In this document: piece by piece, positions 48,405-59,190 of the stretch
Numbering within the stretch: position 1 is the stretch's first letter
Layout: each line of letters starts with the position of its first letter
Source: Sapria himalayana
Lineage: Eukaryota > Streptophyta > Magnoliopsida > Malpighiales > Rafflesiaceae
Assembly: GCA_029783825.1 (NCBI GenBank)
Contig: JAREIK010016183.1
Location: 1-64,000 of the forward strand
Direction: 5' to 3'
DNA length: 64,000 nucleotides
Notes under the pieces: generated by a model
What the model saw: the letters and a program-made list of their open reading frames with translations, nothing else
Database searches by the model: none
Told to the model about the DNA's origin: nothing
Translations under genes and position numbers: made by a program

Positions 48405-49008
48405 TGTAGAATAAAAAGAATAAGAAGAATAAGAAAAATAAGAAAAATAAGAAAAATAAGAAAAATAAAAAGTATATTGATAATAGGACCTATAAAAAGA
48501 AAAAGAAGAAAAAGAAGAATACGAAGAATAAGAAGAATAAATAGAATAAAAAGAATAAGATGAATAAGATGAATAAGATGAATAATAAGAATAAGAATTA
48601 AAAAATAGAATAAGTAAAATAATAATGATAAGAAGGATAAGAATGATAAGAAGGATAAGAAAAATAAAAAGAAAAATAATAAAAATAAGAAAAAATAAGA
48701 AAAATTATAAAAATAAGAAAATAAAAAAAGTAAAAAAAGAAAAAAAAAGAATAAGAAGAATAAGAAAAAATAAAAACAATAAAAAGAATAAGAAGAATAT
48801 GTAGAATAAACAAACAAAAAGATTATGAAGAATAGAAATATAAAAAAGAAGAATAACTATAAGATGAATAAGAATAATAAGATGAATTAGAAGTATAAAA
48901 AGAATAAGAACAATAATAAGTATAAAAGATAAGAAATAAAGAAGAATAAGAATAATAAAAATAATAAGAATAATAAAAAGAATAAGAAGAATAAGAAGAA
49001 TAAAATAA
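44020..49008 (+). repeat. 5-kb 9-bp GAATAAGAA array
   Basis: This is the longest uninterrupted block of the 9-bp family in the window, with sublines AATAAGTAGAATCAGTAG (44195-44280), GATTAAGAA (46080-46150) and AATAATAAGAATA (46540-46720). It ends at the 5' end of a LINE and has the same polarity as that LINE. A single non-repeat island lies at 45570-45685. Long minus-strand frames are artefacts. Confidence 0.96.
45570..45685. other. Non-repeat island within the 9-bp array
   Basis: About 115 bases of mixed sequence, including CTAGTAGACTCAGAGCTC and CTTCTAATAGCCGACTAGG. A weak inverted similarity exists between its ends (CTAGTAGACT and the later AGCCGACTAGG). Too short to identify. Confidence 0.65.
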
Positions 49009-49099
49009 ATTTTTGAAAAATGTTCTCACCTTCTAGAGAGAGAAAATTGACTTTTAGAGAGAGAAACATCCATTATTAAGTGAAAAAGCTCAATTCTCA

Positions 49100-50062
49100 G
49101 TCTAAAATGTATAAATCCCATTTACTTTATAACAAAAAAAATCATTTGCATCACTATTCAATGGGAACGAAATAGTATTTCTGAAATTTGACGCAAAAAA
49201 TGGTGAGACTTCTATAATTTTATCGAATGAAGAACTCTCAAAGCTTGCTGATGCTTTTAAGCTCACGCTTATCAGAAAGTTCTCCCATGGCCGACCCGTA
49301 TTCAAGTACATTCATGATTTTCTTCCTTCATTGATGTTGAAAGAAGCGGTAAGCATGGTTTGGTATGATGGGAAGCACATCTTCCTCTGTTTCAAGGAGG
49401 AGGAAGACTTCCTCCTAATATGGCTTAGAGGATAGTGGACAATTGTGGGGTACCCTATGTGTGTCCTCAAGTGGTCGCCAAGCTTCACTCCTCGGGAAGA
49501 ACCAGCACATGCCCTGGTATGGTTTAAATTACCAAACCTCCCTCTCCATTTTTTTAACAAGCTTTCTCTTTACTCCATCGGCCTTTGCTTATGTAAACCA
49601 TGGCTCATTGATGAAGCCACGACATGCATGACTAGACCAAGCATGACTAGGATTAGCATTGAAATAAACCTTAGACATACTCCCACTAATAAGTATGGTT
49701 CAGCAGTAACTCCTCAAATGGTTTCTGGTAGAAGGTTATTCCAGAATCCATGCCAAGTTATTGCTTAAATTTTTTTAGAATTGGACATGAAATAACAGAA
49801 TGTATGGTGGAAGGAGGTAAAAAGAGATAAGTTTATGGAGGGGAAGGGAAGAAGTAGGGTATGGGTGAAGAGGTTTCATAGAAAAGAAGGAGCTGTTGAA
49901 TTGGACAGGGAGGAGAGTGTAGAAGAGAGAGGGACGGTTGTGGATAGACACAAGGAGAAAGGGGCAGAAGGAAGGGACGGTAGAGCTTATAGGCAGATTA
50001 TGAGTGTTAGAGAGAGGGATGAAAAGAGTTTAGAAGGGGCATTGAAGGAAATTGAAAACTAG
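49100..50062 (+). pseudogene. LINE ORF1 (DUF4283-like, CCHC knuckle), decayed
   Basis: From about 49165 the frame reads E-I-V-F-L-K-F-D-A, then L-S-N-E-E-L-S-K-L-A and R-K-F-S-H-G-R-P. A stop (TAG near 49434) follows, then Y-P-M-C-V-L-K-W-S-P, V-W-F-K-L-P-N-L-P-L-H-F-F and T-R-P-S-M-T-R-I-S-I-E-I to 49768. This order is that of plant LINE ORF1, an RNA-binding protein. The knuckle follows in another phase at about 49760-49803 as C-L-N-F-F-R-I-G-H-E-I-T-E-C, with the second Cys changed to Phe. A highly charged tail is open at 49835-50062. The start is unclear: the ATG at 49109 needs a one-base correction in an A-run to join. Confidence 0.87.
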
Positions 50063-50613
50063 AAAGGAGAATGATGGGAAGTGAGATGGTAAAAAGAGAG
50101 AGAAAGATTAAAAGGTAAGGGTAGAAAAAAATAGAGAAAGGTATAGAATGGAAGGAATTAGAGAGTGGCTTGAGAAATTGCAAGGATGGTAAAAGGAATA
50201 GGGGGAGATGGAAGGATAGTAAACAGTAGGGTTGGGGTTTGAGGAAGGAGAAGAGACAAAAAAATTTAAAGAAATAGAGAGATATAACTGGGGGTGATGA
50301 TCTCCTCTCGGAGGAGGACTCGAAGGCAAAAAGCTGGCCATTTATAAGTCATGATAAAGAGGAAGTGAGGCCTATCTCTAATCTGCCACAGTATGATTTA
50401 AATTAATAGAATATGTTCAGATTCATCCCACATAATAGAGAAAGCACAATTGAAGAAATAAAAAGAATAGGAAAAGGCCTGGAAAAAATGAAACTAGGAA
50501 AAGAGCAGGTGCCGCCTAGCTCAAGTAAATCAACAAGAAATAAGAAAAAAATATTTAAATATGAAGTATGATTCGAAATGCATCACTAGAGCACAAGCAA
50601 GATTTACACAGAT
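50063..50613 (+). other. LINE ORF1-ORF2 intergenic stretch
   Basis: Purine-rich sequence without a clear frame. It ends with CATCACTAGAGCACAAGC (50581-50598) shortly before the ORF2 ATG. An almost identical block precedes ORF2 in the LINE at 60212-64000 (61620-61637). The 77-codon minus frame at 50108-50341 is probably a shadow of the purine-rich sequence. Confidence 0.7.
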
Positions 50614-52017
50614 ATGTTTAATAGCGTGTATTGGAACATAATAGGAGTAGCGAATACTCCAACGATAAATAGAATTAGAGGGATAATTAAAATACACAAA
50701 ATTAATATTGCAAAATTTAGCAGAACCAATGGTAAAAAAAGACAAATAGAAAAATATAAGAAATTGATTGGTTTTGATCAGGTCTTCTCGAATCTAAACG
50801 ATAAGATAGGTCTTGTGGAATAATTCAATGGAGGTTGAAATATGTAGAAGCTGAGCAAATAATCAGCTTCAAATTAGGAAAATCAGATTGATCATATCAG
50901 TGGTGTATGCTAGCAATGTTAGAGAAGATAGGAAATCGCTATGGAAAGTGATGGATGATATAGCCGCAAAGAAATCTCTGTGGATTATTCGAAGAGATTT
51001 CAATGTGATTAGAAATCCTAGTGAAAAAATGGGAGGTTGACCTTTTGACAATATTGCTTTAGATCAGTTCAACGAGGTAATAGCAATAGCAAATTTAATG
51101 GAGGCAGACTTTCTTGGGTCAAACTTTACATGGTGCAATAATTGGAAGAGGAGGGGAGCAATATGGTCCAGACTGGATTGAGTTCTACTTAACACACAAT
51201 GGATGGACAAGATGGGAGGAATAAAAATTAAATATCTAAGTAGAACCTATTCGGACCATAGCCCACTCCTTATGACATTTGAGGTAAGTAATGGGAAGAA
51301 CTATGGTTTTAAATTTCAAAACATGTGGGGATTGCATAAGGGATTTGATGTCATAGTAAAAAAATCATGGGAAAAATAGGTTTCAAGTAACCCTATGCAA
51401 ATTCTGGCAAAAAAAAACTTCAAACCTTACGAATATCACTTGCTAAATGGAATAAGGAGATTTTTGGAAATATTAGTAAAAATACTCAAGATGTTGAACA
51501 GAAGGTTGCGATGCTTGAAATAGAATATGAGCAGAGGCAAGATGATGTTTCTAGAATTGCATTAAGTAAAGTGAGAGCGTAACTAAGGCTTGAAATTCAC
51601 ATGGAAGAAGTTTTTTGGAAGTAGAGAGCTAGAGTCAAGTGGCTTTAAGACGAGACAAAAACACAAACTTTTTCAATGATATGGCAAAAATAAGACTGCA
51701 GAAACAAAAAATAAAAGGTTTAAAAACAAAAATGGGCAATGGTTAGAAAAGGAAGATGAAATAAAAAATAAACTAGAAAAGTATCTTAAAAATCATTTAT
51801 GTAGTGCAAACACATCTAGAAGGGCTTCATTAATACAGTATATTGAGAGGAGGGTCTCAGAAGAAGATAACAAAAAATTAGAAGAACTCCCCTCGGAAGA
51901 GGAGGTAAAGGAGGTAGCGTTTAGTGTGAACAAAGATAGTGCGGTAGGTCCAGATGGGTGGGATATCGGCTTTTTTCAGTAGTTGGCCTTTTATTAAAAA
52001 GGAGTTGGTAGTGGCTA

Positions 52018-52830
52018 TTGCTAGTATTTGCTGGCACGGAGATCACAAAAGCGTGGGCTAAGTCATTCATTGTACTAATTCCTAAGAAGGCTAGCCTAGA
52101 TACATGGGAATATTATCGACCAATTAGTCTATGTAATTCAATTTATAAGATTTTAGCTAAATTATTACAGGACAGGATCAGCAAAATTCATCCCTCTATC
52201 ATATATGTTGAACTAACTAATTTTGTAAAGGATAGGTCTATAATGAAAAATATTAATTTAGACTCAGAAATGATAAAGAAAAGAGGAGCAAAATCAAGAG
52301 AGCATAATGTAATATTAAAACTGAACTTGTCAAAAGAATTAGATAGAGTTGAATGAGAAATTTTATGTTATTTAATGAGAAAGATGGACTTCTTGGAATT
52401 CTGGATAGACCTAATGCATAGGTGCATTTCAAGCGCATGGGTTAAAATTCTAATAAACGGACAGACTGTGAAGAATTTAAACCAACAATAGGGCTTAGAC
52501 AAGGGGACCCACTCTCTCCATCCTTATTTAACATTTATCTATAGCTCTTTATTGTAAATCTACAAATGGATATGGAGAGGGAAAATATTACATATAAACA
52601 GCCATAGAGCACACCGACTGTGAGCTGCTTGGCATATGCGGATGATATTATTTTCACAAATGTAAGTAGTAGATCCATGAGAAATTTGATGAAGTTATTG
52701 CAGAATATGGAGGAAGAATGGGGGAAAGTGTTAAATAAAAATAAAAGCCAATTTATAATTGCAAATAACAATCCTAAAAACATAGCCATAAAAATAAAAA
52801 ATCTCACAAGCTTCACGCATAAAAAATGAG
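52018..52830 (+). pseudogene. LINE reverse transcriptase core with altered motif A
   Basis: The open piece 52018-52356 contains the fingers and motif A, which reads K-L-N-L-S-K-E-L-D-R-V-E. The catalytic Asp seen as K-L-D in the sister copies is Asn here, and the usual K-A-F is K-E-L. A TGA then replaces the Trp after R-V-E. The palm Y-A-D-D is intact in the piece at 52620-52829. The TTG near 52018 is not a real start; the piece is an internal segment. Confidence 0.9.
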
Positions 52831-53051
52831 CTCTAAGCTACTTAAGTTGCCTGATTTATGAGGAAAGGTTGAAAGAGTATTTAGTAGGCCTGGTTGAAAA
52901 GTTGAGGCAAAAGATTGTGGGTTAGAAAGAAGACCTACTAAATATGGTAGGAAAAATTACGTTGACCATGCATGTGCTACAAGGCACTCTAGCATACACT
53001 TTAATGGCTTTACAGCCACCCTAAAACATACTTACAAAGCTTGAAAGAGAA

Positions 53052-53840
53052 ATGTCTAATTTTTTATGGGGTAAAAGGGAAGGAAAAAATAAAACACATC
53101 GGAAAAGATGGGGAGAGCTCTATTTTCTGATGGAGGAAAGAGGTTTAGGTTTCTATAAATTGAATGATATAGCCAAAGCTTGGGCTCATAAAAATTGGTG
53201 GAGTTTAAAAAATAATAAAAATGGTAGTCTTTGGGTGGCATATATGAAAGCTAGATATAGCTTAGGTGATAAAGCATTCAAATATCCAAAAAAGGTGACA
53301 AAAAGCTGGAAGCTGATGTGTAAGCAACAAATTATTGTGGAGAAGCATGTGATACTAACAAGCTCGAGGTGGAAATGGTCTTTGAATCCACAAGGAAAAT
53401 TTATGCTAAAAAGTGCTAAAGAGCTTGTTAGAAATAAAAAATCTCCTCAAGAAAATTTTGAAAGAACATAGACAAAGGTACTCCCGGAAAAAATGAATGT
53501 GTTCATGTGGAAATTTCTCTCAAATGGGATTCCTGTTGACGAGAATATTCAGAGGAAAGGCATAAGATTAGCATCTAGATGTGAATGTTGCGGTCAAGAT
53601 ATAGAAAACTCGGATCATCTTTTTTCAACAGAAAAAATAGCTCGGAAAATATGGAATAAATTAGAAATGAATGCGGACATAGAAAGTAGCACAACATCAC
53701 TTGAAGAGAGGTTAAAAAAATGGAGGGATAGTTATGCTAAAAATAAGATTTTAAAATGGATAAAAAATTACATTCTGCATATAACAGTTGGTACTTATGG
53801 AAGTCCAGAAATAGAAGTAGGTTTGATGGTGCTCCGATGA
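53052..53840 (+). pseudogene. LINE zinc-binding region
   Basis: Two adjacent open pieces read F-L-W-G-K-R, W-G-E-L-Y-F, G-L-G-F-Y-K-L-N-D, W-W-S-L-K, then (after a TAG at 53469) M-N-V-F-M-W-K, and R-C-E-C-C-G-Q-D-I-E-N-S-D-H-L-F. The Cys/His cluster of this region is therefore well kept, better than in the inverted-arm copies. A further piece at 53756-54013 covers the linker to RNase H and is cut at the junction. Confidence 0.88.
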
Positions 53841-54289
53841 ATGCCATAAACAATTTAGAAGAAATTAAAAATGAAAGCACATTTATCTCGACCTGTAACC
53901 CGATAAAATTGAGAAGAATATGGCTAGATGAGAACAAGAAGTTAACTTGGGGCCTCTCTATATGTGTTAAGAAAATGCCAACAATAAGAAAATGCCACCT
54001 GGATGTACTGTAAAAAAAGAAAATGAAATTCTCTAAGAATCTCCTCTCTCAATTCCACTATCTAGGGAACTATAATCCATCCCCTAAACAAAAACTACCA
54101 ACCATATGGATAGTCCAACTTTCATCACAGTAGTCTCCACTCAGTTCTTTATAGATAATATATCTGCATCTTGTTTCTGCATCTCAATCTCCTTATTTAA
54201 TAACGAAGATATAGCTACTAAACTCTCGATAACACCCTAACTTTGACTGCTATATTGTAAGCTGAATCATCCCACAGTTTCAAGCATCT

Positions 54290-54610
54290 CCCATTCCCGC
54301 AAAGCTATACTAGCTAGTGCACCTCGTGACTTTTAACTAAGTGCATTAGCCACCACATTTGCCTTACCTAGATGGTAATGAAAAGTAAAATTATAATCTT
54401 CTAGGTACTCCATCCATCGACGCTGTCTCATGTTAAGGTCTCATTGTGTAAAGATATATTTCAGACTTTTATGGTCTTAATATACCTCAAATTGCTCCCC
54501 ATACAAATAGTGGTGCCATATTTTTAAAGCAAAGACTATAGCTTCCAATTCTATATCATGTGGGGTAATTTCTCTCATGATTCTTTAACTGCCTTGAACC
54601 ATAAGCTACC
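54290..54610 (-). pseudogene. Ty3/gypsy RNase H fragment (minus)
   Basis: Minus-strand words include [20 protein letters not shown] and [11 protein letters not shown]. The last block normally reads V-A-D-A-L-S, so its Asp is Asn here. Stops interrupt. It follows the RT relic in normal order. Confidence 0.85.
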
Positions 54611-54699
54611 ACTCTCCAGATTGCATCAGAATACATCTTAATCCATCTTTCAAGGCATCACAATACACTATATATTTTTGTCCCCTATCTGGAATTATC

Positions 54700-55510
54700 A
54701 AAATAGGCGCTGAAGTATGTCTCCTTTTCAATTCATGGAATGCATTTTCACATGAATAGTCTACTCATATTTAACTTCCTTCCTGTCGATCTAGTCATTG
54801 GAGCAGCTAATCGGGAAAAATTCTTAATAATTTTCTGTAATACCCAGCCAATCCCAAAATACTATGTATTTCAAAAGCTGACTTTGGCCTCTCCCAACTC
54901 CTGACTGCCCTGACTTTTTCAGGGTCCACTAAGACACCCGTAGATGATACTACATGTCCCAAAAATTTACTTCTGTCCTAAAAGTTACATTTACCAAACT
55001 TGGCATACAACTCATGTTCTCTCAAAGTTTAGAGAATAATGTTTAAATGATCTCGTGCTCTCATTCGGACTAAGAATAGATTAAAATGTCATCCACAAAA
55101 ATCACAACAAAATAATCTAAATATGGCTGAAATATTCTATGCATAGATCCATGAATGTTGCTGGCGCATTCGTTAATCTAAAAGGCATTACTATAAACTC
55201 AAAATGCCCATACCGTGCTCTAAATGCTATCTTAGAGATGTCAGCCTCTCTAACTCGCAACTGGTGATATCCAGTACGAAGATCTATTTTGGAAAAGATC
55301 TGTGTTCTTTTTAACTGGTCAAATAAATCATCAATCATTGGTAATGGATATCGATTCTTTATCGTGACCTATTCAACTATCAATAATCAATGCACAATTG
55401 AATAGTTTTATCCTTCTTCTTTGCAAATAAAAATGAAACACCCATGGTGAAGTGCTGGGTCTAATAAAACTTTTGTCCAATAAATATTGTATCTAGACCT
55501 TAAGTTCTTG
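54700..55510 (-). pseudogene. Ty3/gypsy reverse transcriptase (minus)
   Basis: The best open piece, 55338-55117, reads [23 protein letters not shown] and [10 protein letters not shown]. The catalytic block F-V-D-D-I-L-I-Y-S is readable at about 55105-55075 in the following piece, with both Asp residues kept. A TAG immediately follows. Upstream (55500-55340) the usual start of RT is present but frameshifted. The domain would copy the element's RNA. Here it is a relic. Confidence 0.92.
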
Positions 55511-55524
55511 TAATTCAATCGGCA

Positions 55525-56210
55525 TCATTCTATGTGGAGTTGTAGAAATGAGAGATGTACTAGGATGTAACTGAATACAAAAATCCACATTCCTGTGCGT
55601 TGGTAATCCTGGTTGTTCATCGAAAAAATATCCTCATATTCACAAACTATCCAAGGAAGATTCATATTCAATGTCCCCTCTTCTTCTAGGGTGAGATATG
55701 CCAGCCAACCCATAAGTTGTTCATGCCATTTAGAATCATTATGGGGTAAAGCATCAAGCTTATCCCCTGAAATACAACACATATATCATCTGGTGTGTGG
55801 ATAATAATTCTTCTACGACCACAATCAATAATGACTTTATGTGCTTTAACTAGTCCATGCCAATAAATAGTTCAAAATCCGACATGTCCATGACTCCAAG
55901 GTCTACCATGAATAAAATTCCTGAAATTTCTAACTCACAATCTTGACATATTTGACTAATTTTCACCTTAGACCCCAAAGAAGAAGTCATATGTAATAGC
56001 TCATCCAAGTTTTTGACTCCTAATCCTAATTCTTTCACAGATGATGTAGAAATAAATGAATGTGATGCACTAGAATCAAATAGAACTCTTGCCCATAAAT
56101 AAAAAAGCAAGAAGTACATTGTACCACTGACCGATCTATCCTTTCCATATATAGTGAAATTGCATAGACACGCCCTTGGGTGCTTAAAGTCCAGTCTGTG
56201 AGCTCTCACC
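55525..56210 (-). pseudogene. Ty3/gypsy protease and linker (minus)
   Basis: The open piece 56209-55850 contains V-L-F-D-S-S-A-S-H-S-F-I-S. The family motif is D-S-G-A, so Gly is Ser next to the catalytic Asp. It ends with F-E-L-F-I-G-M-D, the usual protease end motif (normally D-V-I-L-G-M-D). The following piece (55782-55525) is the linker to RT. It cleaves Gag-Pol in the family. Confidence 0.88.
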
Positions 56211-57300
56211 TTCGACCTTGACCTATGCCTTGGCCTCCCTGGTATGCTTGTGAGTATGAGATATTGTGAAATACCCCGAGATTGAACTCAATTCCTTGGA
56301 CCTGTACTAGAGAAATGAGGAATAAACCATGTTTGCGTATTTCCCATGAATGTCTAGGAGTATGATGACATAAAAAAAAATTCATGATTCAGTGGATACT
56401 CCCATTTTCAATGTACATGCTAATGGACATAAAAAACAAATTTTATGTCCAATTTAGCTAGAGTCCTAGTCTGGCTTTGACCTTGATAATCACGACATTG
56501 TCCATAAAATCTTCATGGGATAAATGATTTCTACTACTTCTAGAAAAAATGTTGATTCTCTTTTCTCGTTCTGCTAGCACTTACACTCATTTCCCGGATA
56601 TTTCGTGCATCCTCAACCTCTCGCTCGATGGCTATAGCTGCCATAACAATCAAATCCATATCTCGGATAAGAAATCACACGATCTTGTCTCGGATAGAGA
56701 ATTTTAATCCATCTTCAATTTTTGAACCTTAGCCACATTAGTAGCCACATAATAATTCCCAAAACATGAAAACTCGGTGAATTTAGCCACGTAGTCTAGC
56801 ACCATCATATTTCCTAGTCTAAGTTCAAGGAATTCTCGTCTAGCTGAAGTCGGAAAATAACTTTTTGATAAATAATTCTTGGAATTCTTCCCATGTCATT
56901 GCTTCTATATCCTTCGAGGCCTTGATCCAATCCCACCAAATTTAGGACTCACCATCTAGCTGGAATGCTGCTAGCTGGATATTTTTAGCATTGGAAGTAT
57001 TTACAATACATCCAAGATTTTATCAACTTGTAGAAACCAATAATATGCCGTCATTGGGTCCCCTCTCCCCATAATATTGGAGGATGATGTGTCTTGAACT
57101 TTTGGAGGTTTATTGATCCTTCTTGACCCCCGGTTGTACTAGTTTGTGCAACTCTTACGACAGCGACACCCACAGCCTCTATTAGAGCTTGCTGAACAAA
57201 GAAGGCTAGGGATTGATCCTCATTTCGTAGATGTCCTTATATCCTCGTTCTCTACTTCTTCATCTACATAAGTCAAATAATAATATAAGAATCACATTCA
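56211..57300 (-). pseudogene. Ty3/gypsy gag relic (minus)
   Basis: Minus-strand words in several phases fit the retrotransposon gag domain: W-W-D-W-I-K-A near 56940, M-T-W-E-E-F-Q-E-L-F near 56890, and an E-R-E-V-E-D-A-R stretch near 56610 before a Q/R-rich segment. No frame is long enough to be listed as a gene. The nearby 56340-56480 region is mainly Gln/Thr/Lys-rich and shows no clear knuckle. Confidence 0.7.
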
Positions 57301-57501
57301 TTCCCTATTATTAGTGCACATGCCAACTCATAATAGACTTTTCATTTTGAAAATATCATTTTATTTTCTGAACCGCTAAGGTTATGTTTCTTGCAATAGT
57401 GTTCTTTTTTCCCGAGTATTAGATATTTATATATCTAAACTTTTCTGCCACATTATGAAACTTGTGCTAATTTCTAAGTCATAGACAAGTGTATACCTAA
57501 C

Positions 57502-57513
57502 CTCTGATACCAA
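57502..57513 (-). promoter_or_regulatory. Primer-binding site (initiator tRNA-Met type)
   Basis: On the minus strand TGGTATCAGAG follows the LTR end (...GGTGTCACA) after three bases. This is the complement of the 3' end of plant initiator tRNA-Met, the usual primer for these elements. Confidence 0.88.
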
Positions 57514-57515
57514 GC

Positions 57516-57959
57516 TGTGACACCACATCCTCCAGGGGGTCGCACTCATTCCATCACACAATACAATATGTAATAAATAAATTTTTTCAAATATACAATA
57601 CCTTTTTTTTATTTTATTTACTCAGCGGAATAAAGAAAAACACAACATATTATTTAATCCACAACGGACTTCCCTTCGCATGTGCGATCCCGTATGCGGA
57701 TGTGTCATCTGTCTTGGACCTGTACCTGAAAAGGGGTCGCGCAAACGGAGTGAGCAAAGATCAGTAGAAGTAAACTCCTTCAGAGTTACTCTCTACCTAA
57801 GTGCACGTAAAATGTCATGAATATATATTAACACCCATTCAAGTACAATGTTTATATGAATGCAATTATTGATGCAAATTCTATATGCCCATATTCATAA
57901 GTCCCATCAACTAACTCACACATGCCAAAGCCAAGTGTGACATATTATATATATAATAA

Positions 57960-58011
<52 letters not shown>

Positions 58012-59190
58012 TTATGTATATATGTATATGTGTATATATATCTATAGAAATAATTATTTTTTTGAAATTATTCCAAAAAATATGGAACTCCTCCAAAAAA
58101 TATATTGGATATTTATTCGAATAAAATATGATTTTTTTAGATTTACTCAAAGAAATATGCACCGCCATAACTCAGCATGGACATTGTCCCAATTCGAGTT
58201 CCCAAATCTATAATAGCCATGTACCAAATAAAATCTGTGCAACTGAGTCTAGATGTTGTCCCAATTCGAGTTCACTAAATACCATCCATCTACCTTTATA
58301 TATATATATATATCATGCACCCACCCATGTATGTGGAATGTTCTCGTGCATATGAAATGCAATTATGTCATTTCTGATTTAACCTAGGTTTTAGACACAA
58401 TTATAACAATCCAAAGCCAATTTGTCATGCAAAAACTTTTACTAAACGATATACTGAAACTTTTCTCCAATTAATCATTTGCAAAAAAATTTCTAACATT
58501 TTGAATTGAAATATAAAACACGATTATTTATTGCCATTAAATAGAAAGAAATTCTATTAAGAGAAAACCATGACCTTTCGGAAAATTTCAAGGAAACATT
58601 ATAAATTTGATATCAAACTAAAGATCTCATCGTGTATAGTAACTTTATTTCTTTGACTATTTTATTTTGATTCTAGAATAATCTGTTACAATTAACAGAA
58701 AATCCATTAATATATATTTTTTCTCCGTATTGTTTGTCTCTCCCTACTACCGAGACATTTTTTTTCAGTCTTTTCCCATTTTCCGGATTCCTGATGGTTT
58801 CTTATTTTTTTTATATCATTATTATTATTAATTATTATTTTTTTCTTTAGTTAAACGCCTGGTTGGCTGATGGACCACATCTACGCATGCACAACCAGCC
58901 GCGAACATCGTAGCATGGTCTTTCAATTACGCATAATTTTTTTTTCTAAATATTCTAATAATTATTTAATTAAAAAAATATGACAATATTCTGATTTTCT
59001 TATAATTTAAAGAAATTTGACACAATACCTATACTTTCCAAGATGAATTCAATAGCGAAATCAATTTTATCATTAGGGGTCTAAAATTTAAGGTTATTTT
59101 CTAATTTTAGAAAAATTGCTATATTGTAACTTTTTTTTTCCAAAAATCAAATTATGTTAATTATTTATTCATTTTTTTATGGATTTTACA
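57516..59190 (-). repeat. 5' LTR of the minus-strand Ty3/gypsy element
   Basis: On minus the LTR begins TGTAAAATCC (59190) and ends GGTGTCACA (57516), 1675 bp, with TG...CA ends and the primer site just inside. It abuts the 9-bp array at 59191. It contains an (AT)n run at 57964-58005 and a doubled block AGTTCCCAAATC/AGTTCACTAAAT with GTCCCAATTCGAGTTC at 58187 and 58258. Small frames such as 57911-58168 read the AT run and are not genes. Confidence 0.85.
57964..58005. repeat. (AT)21 run within the LTR
   Basis: A nearly perfect alternating AT run of about 42 bases. Replication slippage is the simplest origin. Confidence 0.95.

Larger units (their letters stand above)
49009..54012 (+). mobile_element. 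L1-like LINE with 5' end, truncated before RNase H
   Basis: It starts next to the 9-bp array with a short leader containing TCTAGAGAGAGAAAA. It then has ORF1 (DUF4283-like region, degenerate CCHC knuckle, charged tail) and ORF2 from 50614 through endonuclease, RT and the zinc-binding region. The sequence stops near 54012, where a Ty3/gypsy element in the opposite orientation begins. RNase H, 3' UTR and tail are therefore missing. Stops, frameshifts and a motif A Asp-to-Asn change make it inactive. Confidence 0.93.
50614..54012 (+). pseudogene. LINE ORF2 (endonuclease, RT, zinc region), 3'-truncated
   Basis: The start is the ATG at 50614 because it leads within six residues into V-Y-W-N-I, the canonical beginning of the endonuclease. 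The endonuclease also has R-R-D-F-N near 50996 (G-G changed to R-R) and S-D-H-S-P near 51252. RT starts near 51925 (V-N-K-D-S-A-V-G-P-D-G-W), with Y-R-P-I-S-L-C-N-S near 52115 and Y-A-D-D at about 52637. The zinc region is open at 53052-53471 and 53493-53840, including C-E-C-C and D-H-L-F. The frame is broken by stops at 52354 and elsewhere. The protein would perform target-primed reverse transcription. It is cut before RNase H. Confidence 0.93.
54013..59190 (-). mobile_element. Ty3/gypsy retrotransposon, minus strand, 3'-truncated
   Basis: Read right to left it has a 5' LTR (59190-57516), a primer-binding site, gag, protease, RT and RNase H. It then ends about 300 bases past RNase H at the junction with the LINE, with no integrase, polypurine tract or 3' LTR. 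Its right edge lies directly in the 9-bp array. Its LTR start differs from that of the element at 9400-16057, so it is another family. Stops and frameshifts are frequent, so it is not active. Confidence 0.88.

Noticed and set aside
44020..49008. Telomere or centromere satellite
   Set aside because: The unit GAATAAGAA is not the plant telomere repeat (TTTAGGG), and arrays of 1-5 kb joined to LINE ends do not look like a 150-180 bp centromere unit.
49102..49560. Minus-strand frames opposite LINE ORF1
   Set aside because: They are antisense shadows of ORF1. The sense strand carries the recognisable DUF4283-like words.
57911..58355. Frames with Tyr-Ile runs in the LTR
   Set aside because: They read the (AT)n run and adjacent non-coding LTR sequence.
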